Shown in pieces: positions 10,492 through 20,608 of a DNA stretch of 64,000 nucleotides. Source of the stretch: Arion vulgaris (Eukaryota; Mollusca; Gastropoda; Stylommatophora; Arionidae); assembly GCA_020796225.1 (NCBI GenBank), contig CM036756.1:62673644-62737643 (forward strand), read 5' to 3'. The notes under the pieces were generated by a model that was not told the DNA's origin, ran no database searches, and saw only the letters and a program-made list of their open reading frames with translations. Position 1 is the first letter of the stretch; every line of letters starts with the position of its first letter. Both the position numbers and the translations under genes were made by a program.

Positions 10492-10554
10492 TACCCTGTT
10501 TTCTTTACCCTACCTCCAGGTTTAAGTTAATTATATTCTTTATAACAAACGCTT
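10492..10554 (+). repeat. 63-bp perfect direct repeat, right copy
   Basis: Second copy of 9268-9330. Recognisable reverse transcriptase homology begins within a few bases of its right end. Confidence 0.95.
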
Positions 10555-11904
10555 CATTGTACACTTCTATACCTCATCCTGACGGCCTTATAGCTCTCCA
10601 GTTCTTTCTCAATAGGAGAACTAATCCACTTGTGTCAACTTCTGCTCTCCTTCGTCTTGCGGAACTAGTTCTCACTCTTAACTCCTTTCAGTTTAATGAC
10701 CAATTCTTTGAGCAGATCAGTGGGGTTGCCATGGGTACTAAAATGGGACCTAGTTATGCTTGTCTATTCATGGGTTATCTTGAACACCTAGTATGGACTA
10801 CGTACATATGATGGCCCCCTTCCGTCTGTGTATCACAGATACATTGATGACTGTATTGGCATCACTGATATGCCTGAAGCCGATTTGTCACGCTTCATTA
10901 ATTTCATTAATGTTTTCAACCCTTCTATTCGTTTTACTTCTCAATCTCCACTACTTGTGTCAACTTTCTTGACATTACTATCACCTTACGCCTATCCGCT
11001 ATCACTACATCAGTATATTACAAGCCTACTGAAGCACATAGTTTTCTCCTTTATACTTCTTCCCATCCCCGGGCTTGTCGTGACTCTTTGCCATTCTCGC
11101 AGCTCTTACGCCTTCGTCGCCTTTGTAGCGAGGACGATGATTTTCTTAGAGCTCGCGAGATGCTTGATTTCTTTCATAGGCGCCTATACCCGGAGAGGGT
11201 GCTTGTCTCGGCTATGCATCGAGTTAAGAAAATCACTCGCCAGCAGGCCCTTACCAGCCAGCATAGGACTACTAACTGACAGAGTAAAACTTATCTTAAC
11301 TTACCACCCCCATAGTTCCCTGGTGAAAAATATTTTATTCCGTCATCTGTCTATCCTTAGATCAGATCCTGAGACCCGTTCTGTCTTCCCCAACTATCCT
11401 TTGATGTCTTACAGACGGGACAGAAGTCTTAAGGATATGTTGGTACACAGTCGCCTTAAGTCCAATATCCAGACTCATTTTGGCACTGTCCAGTGTGGCC
11501 GTCGGCTTTGCAACACGTGTGCTCATGTGATACAGACGCGTACTGTATTTTTTCCTTTAGGCACGTTTCTTATTGACGATGGGTTCACATGCGAGTCCCG
11601 TAATCTTATCTATGCCATTATCTGTAAGCGGTGTAACAAAGCTTATAAAGGCGAGACAGGCAAGAGGCTCAGTGACCGATTCGCCCAACACTTGCGCGAC
11701 ATACGCCAATGCTCTGTGACCCCTGTATCCACCCATTTCAATGATACTGGCCATTTAGGAGCTCACGATGTCCAGGTCACAGCCATCCGATCATGTTCCT
11801 CGGAGGATCGCAGTCGATTTGCTCTGGAGAATCGGTTGATTTCTTTGTATGGTACCTTGCGACCACGCGGGCTCAACGTATTACATTCTTATGCTTCTTA
11901 GTAC
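10552..11904 (+). pseudogene. Penelope-like element: RT and GIY-YIG, frameshifted
   Basis: Remnant of a Penelope-like retroelement, whose single ORF joins a telomerase-related reverse transcriptase to a GIY-YIG endonuclease. RT motif A region (SLYTSIPHPDG) is at 10554-10590, GVAMGTKMGPSYA at 10725-10770 and the catalytic YIDD at about 10834-10845. A Cys-rich CGRRLCNTC segment (about 11498) and the GIY-YIG domain (LIYAI...YKGETGKRL, about 11605-11670) follow, with a stop at 11899-11901. At least three indels break it: near 10803-10808, near 10950 and near 11270; between the last two the true frame is the one containing LPFSQLLRLRRL at 11085. The N-terminal half of RT is missing. The GIY-YIG part is unbroken but cannot act alone. 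Confidence 0.9.
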
Positions 11905-12124
11905 TTTCTCTTCCCATGCTTTGTAATCTATATGGGTATATGTTGCATGTATTCAAGTTATATATTTACTAGATGTTTCATTGTTTCTTTTCCGTTCTAT
12001 TTCTAGTTTTTATGTGTGTTTTTGTGTTACATTTATTTCGTTATTCGTTTTTATTCCAGATTTTCCTTAGATACGTTTGTATTTGGTCGTCCATTTGTGT
12101 TTCATTTTAATTTGTCACTCCTGT

Positions 12125-12260
12125 TTGTTCGTTTGCTTGATAAAGGCCTTGTTGGTCGAAACGTTGCTGTATTTTGTCATTGTTTTTGTATTTGTAAAAC
12201 TACAGTACTTTGTAATTACGTGTTTTGCCAATCAAATAATTTTACTGCAGTTCCATATAT
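12125..12260 (+). ncRNA. Penelope-like 3' region with hammerhead-like motif
   Basis: About 230 bp after the stop, TTGATAA (12137-12143) is followed by GGCC, a 5-base loop, GGTC (12154-12157) and GAAAC (12158-12162). This is the layout of a hammerhead ribozyme core (CUGANGA, stem II, GAAA). Penelope-like elements are known to carry hammerheads in their terminal repeats. Here the positions equivalent to C3 and G8 are T and A. The region then continues to TTTTACTGCAG at 12240-12250. A second copy lies at 25681-25830. I did not confirm stems I and III; activity is doubtful. Confidence 0.5.
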
Positions 12261-12650
12261 ATATATATGAAATAATAGGTGTGTGGATGAACGATAAGAC
12301 TAAATATTAATTAGACGAATGAGTAGGAAGCATTACGCTCACGGGCCAGAAACGACAAGGATGATAAGGATAGAATAAGAAAAGTCTAGTATCACTGCTA
12401 CAAGCTGGTATACCGTGACCAGGATTGTAAATAAGTGTACTTACTGTAAACTGGTATCGTGACCAATAAAAATTTTACTGCAGCCATATATATATAGGAT
12501 AGAAAAGTAATATCACTGTGTGGACTGAACGATAAGAGTAAATCATTTGCAAATTTGACGGATGAGAGTGAAAATCACTTACGCTTAACGTGACCAGAAA
12601 AGTAATATGTATAAGAAAAGAAGATAGAAAAGTCTAATATCACTGTACAA
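12240..12650 (+). repeat. Diverged tandem duplication, about 233 bp per unit
   Basis: TTTTACTGCAG followed by TATATA occurs at 12240 and 12473, and both are followed by a TGAACGATAAGA-like block and a GTGACCAG block. The second unit grades into the 49-bp satellite. Confidence 0.65.
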
Positions 12651-13240
12651 GCTGGTATACCGTGACCAGGATAGAAGAAGTGTAATATCACTGTTACAAG
12701 CTGGTATACCGTGACCAGGATAGAAGAAGTGTAATATCACTGTTACAAGCTAATATACCGTGACCAGGATAGAAGAAGTGTAATATCACTGTTACAAGCT
12801 GGTATACCGTGACCAGGATAGAAGAAGTGTAATATCACTGTTACAAGCTAATATACCGTGACCAGGATAGAAGAAGTGTAATATCACTGTTACAAGCTAA
12901 TATACCGTGACCAGGATAGAAGAAGTGTAATATCACTGTTACAAGCTAATATACCGTGACCAGGATAGAAGAAGTGTAATATCACTGTTACAAGCTAATA
13001 TACCGTGACCAGGATAGAAGAAGTGTAATATCACTGTTACAAGCTAATATACCGTGACCAGGATAGAAGAAGTATAGTATCATTGCTACAAGCTGGTATA
13101 CAGTGACCAGGATAGAAGAAGTGTAATATCACTGCTACAAGCTGGTATACAGTGACCAGGATAGAAGAAGTGTAATATCACTGTTACAAGCTAATATACC
13201 GTGACCAGGATAGAAGAAGTATAGTATACGCTGCTACAGA
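12650..13240 (+). repeat. 49-bp tandem repeat, about 12 copies
   Basis: Unit contains TGTAATATCACTGTTACAAG and ATACCGTGACCAGGATAG. Spacing is 49 bp (GTGACCAGG at 12662 and 12711). Two variants, CTGGTATACC and CTAATATACC, alternate, so the array is young and homogenised. It evidently expanded from the Penelope-like flank, since the same motif occurs once per 233-bp unit upstream. Confidence 0.9.
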
Positions 13241-13244
13241 GGTA

Positions 13245-13310
13245 CTGCTCATATGGCAAATCTCTACTCAGGACAAGCTATTCGATAATGATGATGATGA
13301 TAGTGGTATT
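13245..13310 (+). pseudogene. LINE 3' terminus (LYSGQAIR end)
   Basis: Encodes MANLYSGQAIR and a stop (ending about 13290), then GATGATGATGATGA. The minus-strand element at 26495-26880 ends the same way, so this is the extreme 3' end of that LINE family. Confidence 0.6.
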
Positions 13311-13404
13311 ACATTTGGTTTTTATGTGAGAAATGGAGTCGGTTAACAGAGACTCTGACATTAGTCAGCTATGACCTTATGACCAATCATATCTGATTCT
13401 ATCA

Positions 13405-13530
13405 ATCATCATCACCAGATGCAGTGCCGGCTGGATCATGGATCTCCACAAATCTCTGTCGTTGGTGTTTGCTATCACTTCAGATGTTGACGCTCAACCG
13501 TGCCATGAAGTCAGGCTATATAAAATTTAT
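13405..13530 (-). pseudogene. LINE 3' end, family with RRMMRIPWTAK core
   Basis: Matches the 3' ends at 43170-43330 (plus) and 55695-55830 (minus). Shared features are the CATGGATCTCCACAAATCTC block and an ATC-rich tail (GAT tail on minus). Confidence 0.7.
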
Positions 13531-13534
13531 CTGA

Positions 13535-13960
13535 TATTATCATCATCAAGGTGCGTATCCTTTATAGGACGTTGCTCTCTTTGCAGCACATCCGAAATTC
13601 ACTCTGTCTCTTGTCAGTTCACCCACTTCGTTGATGGTCATGTTCATGGTTTCTTTAATACCTTATAGCCATCTTCTTCTTGGTCTACCTCTGCGTCCTG
13701 GGACCCTGCCCTCTAAATTGTTCTTTCCAGGCCATCGTGACGCTTGATGTGACCAAAGTATGTAATTTTTCTGTATAGTATGTTGTTTACCAGCCAATTC
13801 TCTTTAACATTTAGTTCTTTCAGGACATCAGTGTTCTTTCTTTTTCTGTCCATGGTATTCGTAGATTCTTTCTGTAGCATTTAGTTTCAAAGGACTGGAT
13901 TTTCGTTCTTAATTTTTGTGTAATAGTCCATGATTCACAACCATAAGTAGCCACTGGGAA
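13535..13960 (-). pseudogene. LINE 3' end, GAT-tailed family
   Basis: Reverse complement of the element at 3930-4310, with the tail at 13535-13545 (ATCATCATC on plus). Broken frames preserve the FGHIKRHDGL and GRRGRPRRRW equivalents. It abuts another LINE end at 13530 tail to tail. Confidence 0.75.
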
Positions 13961-13964
13961 AATG

Positions 13965-14092
13965 CATGCTCTCAACATTTTTAATTTTACAAACTGGAAA
14001 ACCCCACTTTAAAGTACCACATATGGTGTTATACTATGGCGTCAGAGCTGACTCACGTCTTTCAATGGGCTATAAAAGTACACAATTAATAG
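13965..14092 (+). repeat. Dispersed repeat shared with 23820-23915
   Basis: Both copies contain CTTTAAAGTACC, then TTATACT and GTCAGAGCTGACTCA. Identity unknown. Confidence 0.5.
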
Positions 14093-14100
14093 ATCTAGAC

Positions 14101-14567
14101 CATAGATTCCCAAACTTGTTCGTCCCACCGCCCACTTTGCACAACATAAACTTTGTAACGCTCCCTCCACATTATAACAGTTTGTCAACGCCCCCTTCCC
14201 CACCCATCACATATACACATGCTCTATTTCTCTTTGACATAGAAAATTGATATATATTTCTGTCATACATGGTCAATTTTCAAATGATTATATACATGAA
14301 ATAGAAAATTGATGGAAAAATGAAACGTGTAAGACGGGCATAAGATGAATTAAAATGCAGAATTCAAATTTTAAATGATTTTTCAATCGCAAAATCACGA
14401 AAATAGTTTATTTTAAAATATTTATTATTAATTTCTTCTTTAAGGAGTCACCAACCTATAATCGCCTGAACACCACCAAAATTCTTCTGAACCCACTATC
14501 GGCCCCGCACCCCTAGAACTCTTCAGCGCCCACTGGGGAGCGGTACCGCCCACTTTGGGAAACGCTG
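14101..14567. mobile_element. hAT-type MITE, 467 bp, with 8-bp target duplication
   Basis: Flanked by ATCTAGAC at 14093-14100 and 14568-14575, an 8-bp target site duplication. The left end, CATAGATTCCCAAACTTG, is the diverged inverse of the right end, CACTTTGGGAAACGCTG. TTCCCAAA near the terminus and an 8-bp duplication are typical of hAT elements. There is no transposase, so it is non-autonomous. A 94-residue open frame starting upstream is incidental. Confidence 0.85.
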
Positions 14568-14575
14568 ATCTAGAC

Positions 14576-15930
14576 GAAACAGCATACAATCTATGCAGCA
14601 ATTAAAACGAAATGTGATACAATGGATCTAATCTCATTGCAACATACCCCACAATAATGAAGTCCAGAGATTGGTAAAAAAAAGAGAGACGAAACTACCT
14701 TGACCTTATATAAGTATTAACCATGAAGAATCAAAGATATTTGTCACAAGAAAAAACAAGATGTAGAGGAAAACAGACTATCAGGGTCACCAGACAAACG
14801 AGACATGTTATCTACTCATCAACAAAAAAAAGTCGCAATTTCCAGAAACAGCATAGAGCACAAGAAACTTTAATCTAATTTTTTTAGCAAGCTAAAGAAT
14901 GCCACAACAGTTGACTACAACATGTTTGTAGTGTGGTAACAAAAGACGAAAGAAGAAACTTATATGAGTATCTGTGACAATAACACTTCTCGGAATACTT
15001 TGCAACGATGCTCAGTTTTCTAGAAGCAAATCATATTGATGTCACCGTCACTGGCTCCATTGAAAGACAGCCTCTACGAATATCTCGATAACATGTGGTG
15101 AATCATTGCTTTATTTGAACATATTCAAGATGATGCATGAGAATGAACTGAGAAGATAACAAAACACAACATCGATTATTATATTATGAGCGTTTTAAAA
15201 AAAAAAGGTTTACGACAGTGCAAGGGCTGCAACCACATAATACACAAATGAATATGGAAAATGACAAACAAACGTTGTCTACGGGGTAAAGTACAACTGC
15301 AAATAGAACAAGTATGTGAGATGTGTAGGGCACATCATCCTCAGCTTTTCCATAACCATATATATTGCTAAACATACGTATCTTAAGGTAGGGTACAGCC
15401 GAGAATAGACTTGGCCCATAGACGACTAGAATTTGCGACGGAAGACGTAAGATATTCATGTTCTGCCCAACCTAAACCCTCACACCTGTTGTATCCGTTC
15501 GCATTACATATAGGGACGTTCCATCTTTGATCCAAATCTTATGTGTGATAAAAAAAAAGCATGTTAAAACATACTGGACACTGAGCATTGTACGAAGCGT
15601 CAAAATCGTGCACGGATTCTAACCAGTTTTACTAGAACAAGTTTATTAATAATTAGATTATCTTACTTACCACAATTTTCAACATGTTCGTTTGTAAGCA
15701 TCTAAATGATATTAAAAGGTTTACTGCTTTCCATAATAACAATAATTTTTAAAAATAAACATACTGCAGCATAATTGTAAATGTATATGGCTTTCTTACG
15801 TCTTTCCAGACGGTCTTTTGAAAAGCGTGTAACTGATGACTGTGTTCATCTCTACGTTTCTCTTGGAAAGTTTCTGTCCCTTTGCATAATGTTTACCATA
15901 TAGCTTAGTCATCGGCTAGTTTTTCTACCA
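14576..15930. other. Unannotated DNA, 1.35 kb
   Basis: No recognisable gene, LINE motif or SINE was found. The 91-residue minus frame at 15184-15459 has no domain I recognise. This is one of the longer blank stretches. Confidence 0.45.
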
Positions 15931-15934
15931 GAGC

Positions 15935-16345
15935 CAAACATGGACAATGAGCAAAGCGCAGTCACAAAAATAACTACATGTGAAATGCGTTGCCTGCGAA
16001 AAGTTACCAACAACACCAGAAAAGACAGTCACCAACATCAGCATAAGAAAGAAAGTTGGCACAGAACCTTACTTGAATTACATTGAGAAACAAAGAATGA
16101 AGTGGTTTGGCCACTTAATAAGAATACATCCAAACTCCACAGTATACAGAGTCTTCTACAACAGAACATCGGAAAAGAAGGCAAGAGGAAGACCACGGAA
16201 AAGATGGTTAGATGGCGTAGCAGAATCCTGCGAAAGAGCAAAAATAACAATCACACAAGCCACCAGAACAGCGCAAGACAAAAACAGAAAACCACGACAC
16301 TGGGCAACAACCCGGTAGCAGTGTGACGACACAAGAAGAAGAAGA
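15935..16345 (+). pseudogene. LINE ORF2 C-terminus, GAA-tailed family
   Basis: The frame 15980-16318 encodes KTVTNISIRKKVGTEPYLNY, then MKWFGHLIRI and ARGRPRKRWLDGV, ending at a stop near 16316-16318. This is the C-terminal end of a non-LTR ORF2. After the stop comes GTGTGACGACACAAGAAGAAG, a GAA tail. The reading frame is unbroken over 112 residues, so the copy is fairly young but severely 5' truncated. The sister copy is 48231-48745. Confidence 0.85.
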
Positions 16346-16349
16346 AGTT

Positions 16350-17400
16350 GGTATCGTTATAAGTCCTTAATTTGATGCCTGCAGATATCCTTACATATGA
16401 GCAGTGGTTTGCTGTAGAGTTTCTTCCTTCCGATAGTTCACAGAACAGCACCTTTTGGTGTAAGCGTCTATTATCTATTCTTCTCACATTTTCCACCTAT
16501 CTTAGTCTTTTACAGTTTAGTATTTTCATGATGGATGGCAAATTAGTACGTTGCAGGACTTCAGAGTTGGTTATCTTATCATATCACCGGATGTTCATAA
16601 TCTTGCGGTGACAGCGAAGGTGAAACATAAATCTCCTGTCATGTCGTGAGAGTAAACTGTCCATGTTTATGACCCATTTAGTAAATAGCTAATTACGCAG
16701 GTCCGAATGATTTGAATCTTTGCAATATTAATTCCGTGTTGCCCTACGCTCTCTTTGAAAGTTTACCTAATGTAGAGCCACCCTACCTATTCTTGCGTTG
16801 ATTTCTTTATCTAGAGAGAGGCTGGTCGAGACTATTTACCAAAGATATCAAACCTTTTGAGCTGGTGTTAGATGGTTACCATTCCCATATTTCTTGATGT
16901 GGACATAAACTACTGTCTTGGTGAGAATTATAGTTAGAAAAAGATCGAATGTCCTAGCCATACTGTTGATAAGGCATTGCATAGTAGCCTCACTGTGTGC
17001 GATTAGGGCATGCTTCGTCAGCGAAAAAGGGGTTCACTGAGAAGGATTTCTGTCGTTTTTGTCTTGGCTCTTAAACTAGCCAAGTTGAAGAGTGAACCAT
17101 CACATCTAGTGCAGATGAAAATATTGCTATAAAAGGACTGCAGAGATATCAAAGAGAGTGAGGGCAAGGACACAGCTTTGTTTAACCATTCTTAACCTCG
17201 AAGCTGCAGATGTTCTGTCATCGAACTGTATTCTTTCTTTAATGCCCTCGTGCAAGAAAAAGATCCGCTTAAACAATTTTGGAGGACAACGAGTATGCTT
17301 CAATATTTTATATAGAGTCCTGGTCGTCTGAGGGTGTACACTGTGAAGATTGTCAAGCTGTGTCATATGATAGGGCCACCATCCTATTATATTATAGATT
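16350..17400 (-). pseudogene. LINE reverse transcriptase relic
   Basis: The minus frame 17127-17366 reads KILKHTRCPPKLFKRIFFLH and then QSCVLALTLFDI, matching the CPPK...FHEGM...VKQGCVLAPTLF region of LINE RT. Further on, ALIAHSE (about 16995-17020) follows a frameshifted FADD catalytic box, and a final part near 16390-16500 reads VRRIDNRRLHQKVLFCEL, the RMxxxRLPKQ C-terminal signature. Multiple stops and shifts make it non-functional. The 5' half of ORF2 is absent. Confidence 0.8.
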
Positions 17401-18675
17401 AGTTACCCTATTAGTGTTCACCGAAGGGAAATGATGACGACTGATGCACTCGTTACTCGTACAACAACTCATTCAACTCAACTTAGTTGACAAATGAAAA
17501 TGTCGTGATTTTAATCATTATTAAGAATTGTATTGCACGGAAAGATAATCGCTACGTAATTTCTGCCACCAATTTTTAAGAAGGTTAATTATAATAAACA
17601 TTAAATATGCTTAATAACAGTCATAAAATCTGAAGACAAACGCAATTTTGTGCAAATATGCGATAGTGTTTGCTCAATTTAAGAAGACCGAGATGCAGTG
17701 TGACTGACTCACTGACTGAGTGAGACACACTCAACACTCACTGTGACTCAGGACTGTAGTGTAAAAGTGTAAAGTCAAAGTTGAGTATTGCGAGTCACCA
17801 CTGTCTGATCTACAACTTAGCCAATTACTAATTTAATAATAATAATTTAATAGTTATAATAAATTATTAATAATTAGTTCAATAGCATTCACTATTATAC
17901 TTTGCTACTTATTTAATTAAGGGGATTAAAGCCTCTTTAATCGAGGCACGCCTTTTTTTCATCCCATGAACAAGTTGGCCAACAGACAATATAACATAAA
18001 CAAAACAATAGCAGCAATATCTAATTAACTCCTTGTTGAGAATTCAAAGTTAAAGTATATTATGCGCTACTAAGCTAAAACTGCTTCAGTGTATTCTCTA
18101 TTTAGACTTAGTAATAGTGCATATAGCAGTTCAGTGATGAGTATGTGTATAATTGCAACACTACTCAATTCTCTTTGACCAGGTGAATGATGGAATTGGT
18201 TGTCCACTCTTGCCGTTAAGCGTAGGGCTGGGAACTTTAATTTGCATTTCAAGGCCAGATGAGTCGCCGTTTTTGTGTTATATACATATTGACTAAGACA
18301 TGATAAAACACGGGACAAATTAATAAATATACGAAATTGACAATAATATGACTCACTGTCTACAAAATGTCATAAAAGATGATGTCAGACTAAATAAGTG
18401 TTGTGGTTTCTTGGAACTTTACATTTTTGAGTTACAGTTTGAGTCACTATTTCTACAGATCTCATTAATAAATTTTCTTCCTTCTGTTGTAAAATTATTT
18501 ACTCCAGCAATAATATCACATTTTAACAGGAAATATATTCTGCAAGTTATAAATACAGTATATTGATTGAGGTCCACATGGAATGAGCGATATGTACAAA
18601 AACAAATAGAAGTTAAAAGTTATCTGCATAATAATTACAGTATTGTTAGTTTTTGATAAGGTCAATATTTGTTAA
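17401..18675. other. Unannotated AT-rich DNA
   Basis: A GACTGA/ACTCA-rich low-complexity patch lies at 17700-17760. No gene was recognised. The minus frame 18070-18318 and the plus frame 18348-18566 have no domain. Confidence 0.4.
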
Positions 18676-18679
18676 TAAT

Positions 18680-18815
18680 AGTTTCAGTTAGTAGCCTATA
18701 TATGAGTGTGAAACAGTTATAGTTTCAGTTAGTATATATGAGTGCGAAACAGTTATAGTTTCAGTTAGTATATATGAGTGCAAACAGTTATAGTTTCAGT
18801 TAGTATATACATGTG
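18680..18815 (+). repeat. 36-bp tandem repeat, about 4 copies
   Basis: Unit begins AGTTTCAGTTAGTATATATG and ends GAAACAGTTAT. The first copy carries a 5-bp insertion. Confidence 0.85.
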
Positions 18816-18916
18816 AAAGTTTTCAATACTATAAAACTCAGATAAGTAAGAGTTGGCACCCAGTAACATTCTAGTTTATAGATGAACAACAGAGAAACAC
18901 AAACATGCTATTATGC

Positions 18917-19140
18917 TAACCCTTTCGCTGCTACATACTTTCCGAAGGCTGAGGTAAAAATAGCTACTCCTTGTTTCTAGGTCACAAACGTGAATGTACG
19001 CATATAGCAGTGACAGTAGCAATGTATAACGTGTAACACGTCTTTAGCCCACAGAGGAGAGATAATAGCAGACGTGTTAATGCGTCTTTTGAAGTGAATG
19101 GGAAAACGTATATATACGTCCGTAGCAGCTAAAGGGTTAA
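18917..19140. mobile_element. TTAA-type MITE, 224 bp
   Basis: Terminal inverted repeats TAACCCTTTCGCTGCTAC (18917-18934) and the inverse of GTAGCAGCTAAAGGGTTA (19122-19139) differ at one base. The right flank gives TTAA; the left gives CTAA, a likely mutated TTAA. TTAA plus a CCC start is the piggyBac pattern. No coding capacity. Confidence 0.8.
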
Positions 19141-19350
19141 TAATTATCATCATCATTCACCCTGCGCGCCCAAGGGCACATAAGGCAGAGACTTTTTTTA
19201 ATGTCCACTCAGATCGATTTTGTGCCTCCCTTTCTACCTCAAACCTAGTCTTATGCATGTCTTTGAGCTCTGTCCAAAAAGCACTCTCCTTTCTTCCGTT
19301 GCCCAAGCAGCATTCACTGCATTGCATGTCTTGACCTGGCACCAATCCAT
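19141..19350 (-). pseudogene. LINE 3' end
   Basis: Minus frame reads ELKDMHKTRFEVEREAQNR then SEWTLKKVSALCALGRAG and a stop: the last residues of a non-LTR ORF2. An ATGATGATTATTA-type tail follows on minus (19140-19157). It is placed directly against the MITE. Confidence 0.75.
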
Positions 19351-19540
19351 CATCATCGTCTCGTTTAATAATAATACAATGCAGTATATATAACATTTTT
19401 CATCTCACAAGTATCACTCTAAAATACACATCTAATTTCTAAACTTAACATGTCAACAGATTTCTTGTCCATATGTTATCATTAATTAGTTGTATCTATA
19501 GCTATAAGAGTCAAAATTGTGTTTTCTACCTGTTGTTTCA

Positions 19541-19552
19541 TTTTATTTGCAG
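19541..19552 (+). promoter_or_regulatory. 3' splice acceptor just before the GT32 start codon
   Basis: A pyrimidine-rich tract and TTTTATTTGCAG end at 19552 and the ATG follows immediately. This implies a 5'UTR intron with its first exon upstream. It also argues that the TTG at 19517 in the same open frame is intronic and is not a start. Confidence 0.65.
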
Positions 19553-20608
19553 ATGAAACTCCATCATAGATGCTTCAGACTTAACTTCATGAAAAGTAGA
19601 AGAACTAACAAATATTTGTTTGTGATTTTATGCGGATGTGTTCTTCTTGTTGGTCTACATTACATTCTCAGGTCGGAAACTGATGATCAAAGCTATTTTG
19701 AAGACCTGGGTATAAGGGTACCAAAACGTTTTGTGCCCGTCAGAATACTAGAGAGAGAAACTTTCCCATCTAATGGAGTGTCTAAGATACCCAAAATAAT
19801 TCACCAGACATGGAAAAATACCCATATACCTCCAGAGTTTGAGGTTTGGATAAAATCTTGGCTAGAGCATCACCCAGATTGGGAATACTGGCTGTGGACT
19901 GATGACGGTGCAAGGGAATTGGTTGAAAAGAGATACCCTCATCTTTTAGACATGTTTGATGGATATACAGAGCCCATCAGACGAGCTGATGCACTGCGTT
20001 ATATTGTCTTGTATGAATTTGGGGGTATTTATGCCGATATGGACATGGAAGCCCTTTCTTCTATGACACCACTCACCCTTAAATACTCTTGTTTTATTGG
20101 ACAAGAGCCATATGAGCATCCCATTATAGATACCAATTTTGAACAACTTTTAATCAATGCTTTAATAGGATGTCGGAAGGGACATCCTTTTATGAAGTTG
20201 TTAATTGATAACTTGCCAAATTTTTCAATACTATGGCATTTCTTAGACAGTACAGGTCCTCACTTTGTTACAACAATGTATCGACAGTTTCACTTGAAGC
20301 ATCCCCTTCCTGCAGATCACGATGATAGTTTGTATGTGGCCCCATCAGAATATTTTTACCCAACTATTGATCCAGTCAAACGCAAGTACATGTTTGAAAA
20401 GTGTAGTGAGGAGAGTAAACTTACCAAGTTACAAGTCAACGCTTGTAGGAATTTAAAATTTAAAAGCTTAAAAGAGAATCGGTTTAATCCTCTAGAAATA
20501 GCATTTGCTAACCATCATTGGGTACACACTTACCTAAGAATCATGCCACTACCTGGGAAATATAAGTCAATATTTGATATTGTGCCCACAGTTAAAATTT
20601 TTGGATAA
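19553..20608 (+). CDS. GT32 family glycosyltransferase, type II membrane protein
   Basis: Encodes 351 residues in one uninterrupted coding exon. The start is the ATG at 19553, right after a splice acceptor. Residues 1-19 are basic and cytosolic (FMKSRRTNK), and 20-38 form a single membrane anchor, as in Golgi type II enzymes. The catalytic part begins at IPKIIHQTWK (79-88), the GT32 N-terminal signature. FGGIYADMDME (156-166) carries the DXD motif D162/D164 that binds the metal and nucleotide-sugar, and the AFANHHWVHTY segment (317-327) matches the conserved C-terminal His-Trp region. Best-known relatives are fungal inositol-phosphoceramide mannosyltransferases and animal GT32 proteins of unknown substrate; donor and acceptor cannot be told from sequence. 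All key motifs are intact and it is probably functional. A 32-bp minisatellite starts about 0.7 kb downstream. Confidence 0.93.
   Translation: MKLHHRCFRLNFMKSRRTNKYLFVILCGCVLLVGLHYILRSETDDQSYFEDLGIRVPKRFVPVRILERETFPSNGVSKIPKIIHQTWKNTHIPPEFEVWIKSWLEHHPDWEYWLWTDDGARELVEKRYPHLLDMFDGYTEPIRRADALRYIVLYEFGGIYADMDMEALSSMTPLTLKYSCFIGQEPYEHPIIDTNFEQLLINALIGCRKGHPFMKLLIDNLPNFSILWHFLDSTGPHFVTTMYRQFHLKHPLPADHDDSLYVAPSEYFYPTIDPVKRKYMFEKCSEESKLTKLQVNACRNLKFKSLKENRFNPLEIAFANHHWVHTYLRIMPLPGKYKSIFDIVPTVKIFG

Noticed and set aside
10828..11901. A single intact 357-residue protein
   Set aside because: The open frame is real, but its middle third is out of frame. The Penelope-like homology there lies in another frame (LPFSQLLRLRRL), so two compensating shifts merely keep it open.
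19517..19552. TTG start extending the GT32 protein by 12 residues
   Set aside because: These codons coincide with a pyrimidine tract and CAG splice acceptor; the ATG at 19553 directly follows and precedes a normal type II anchor.
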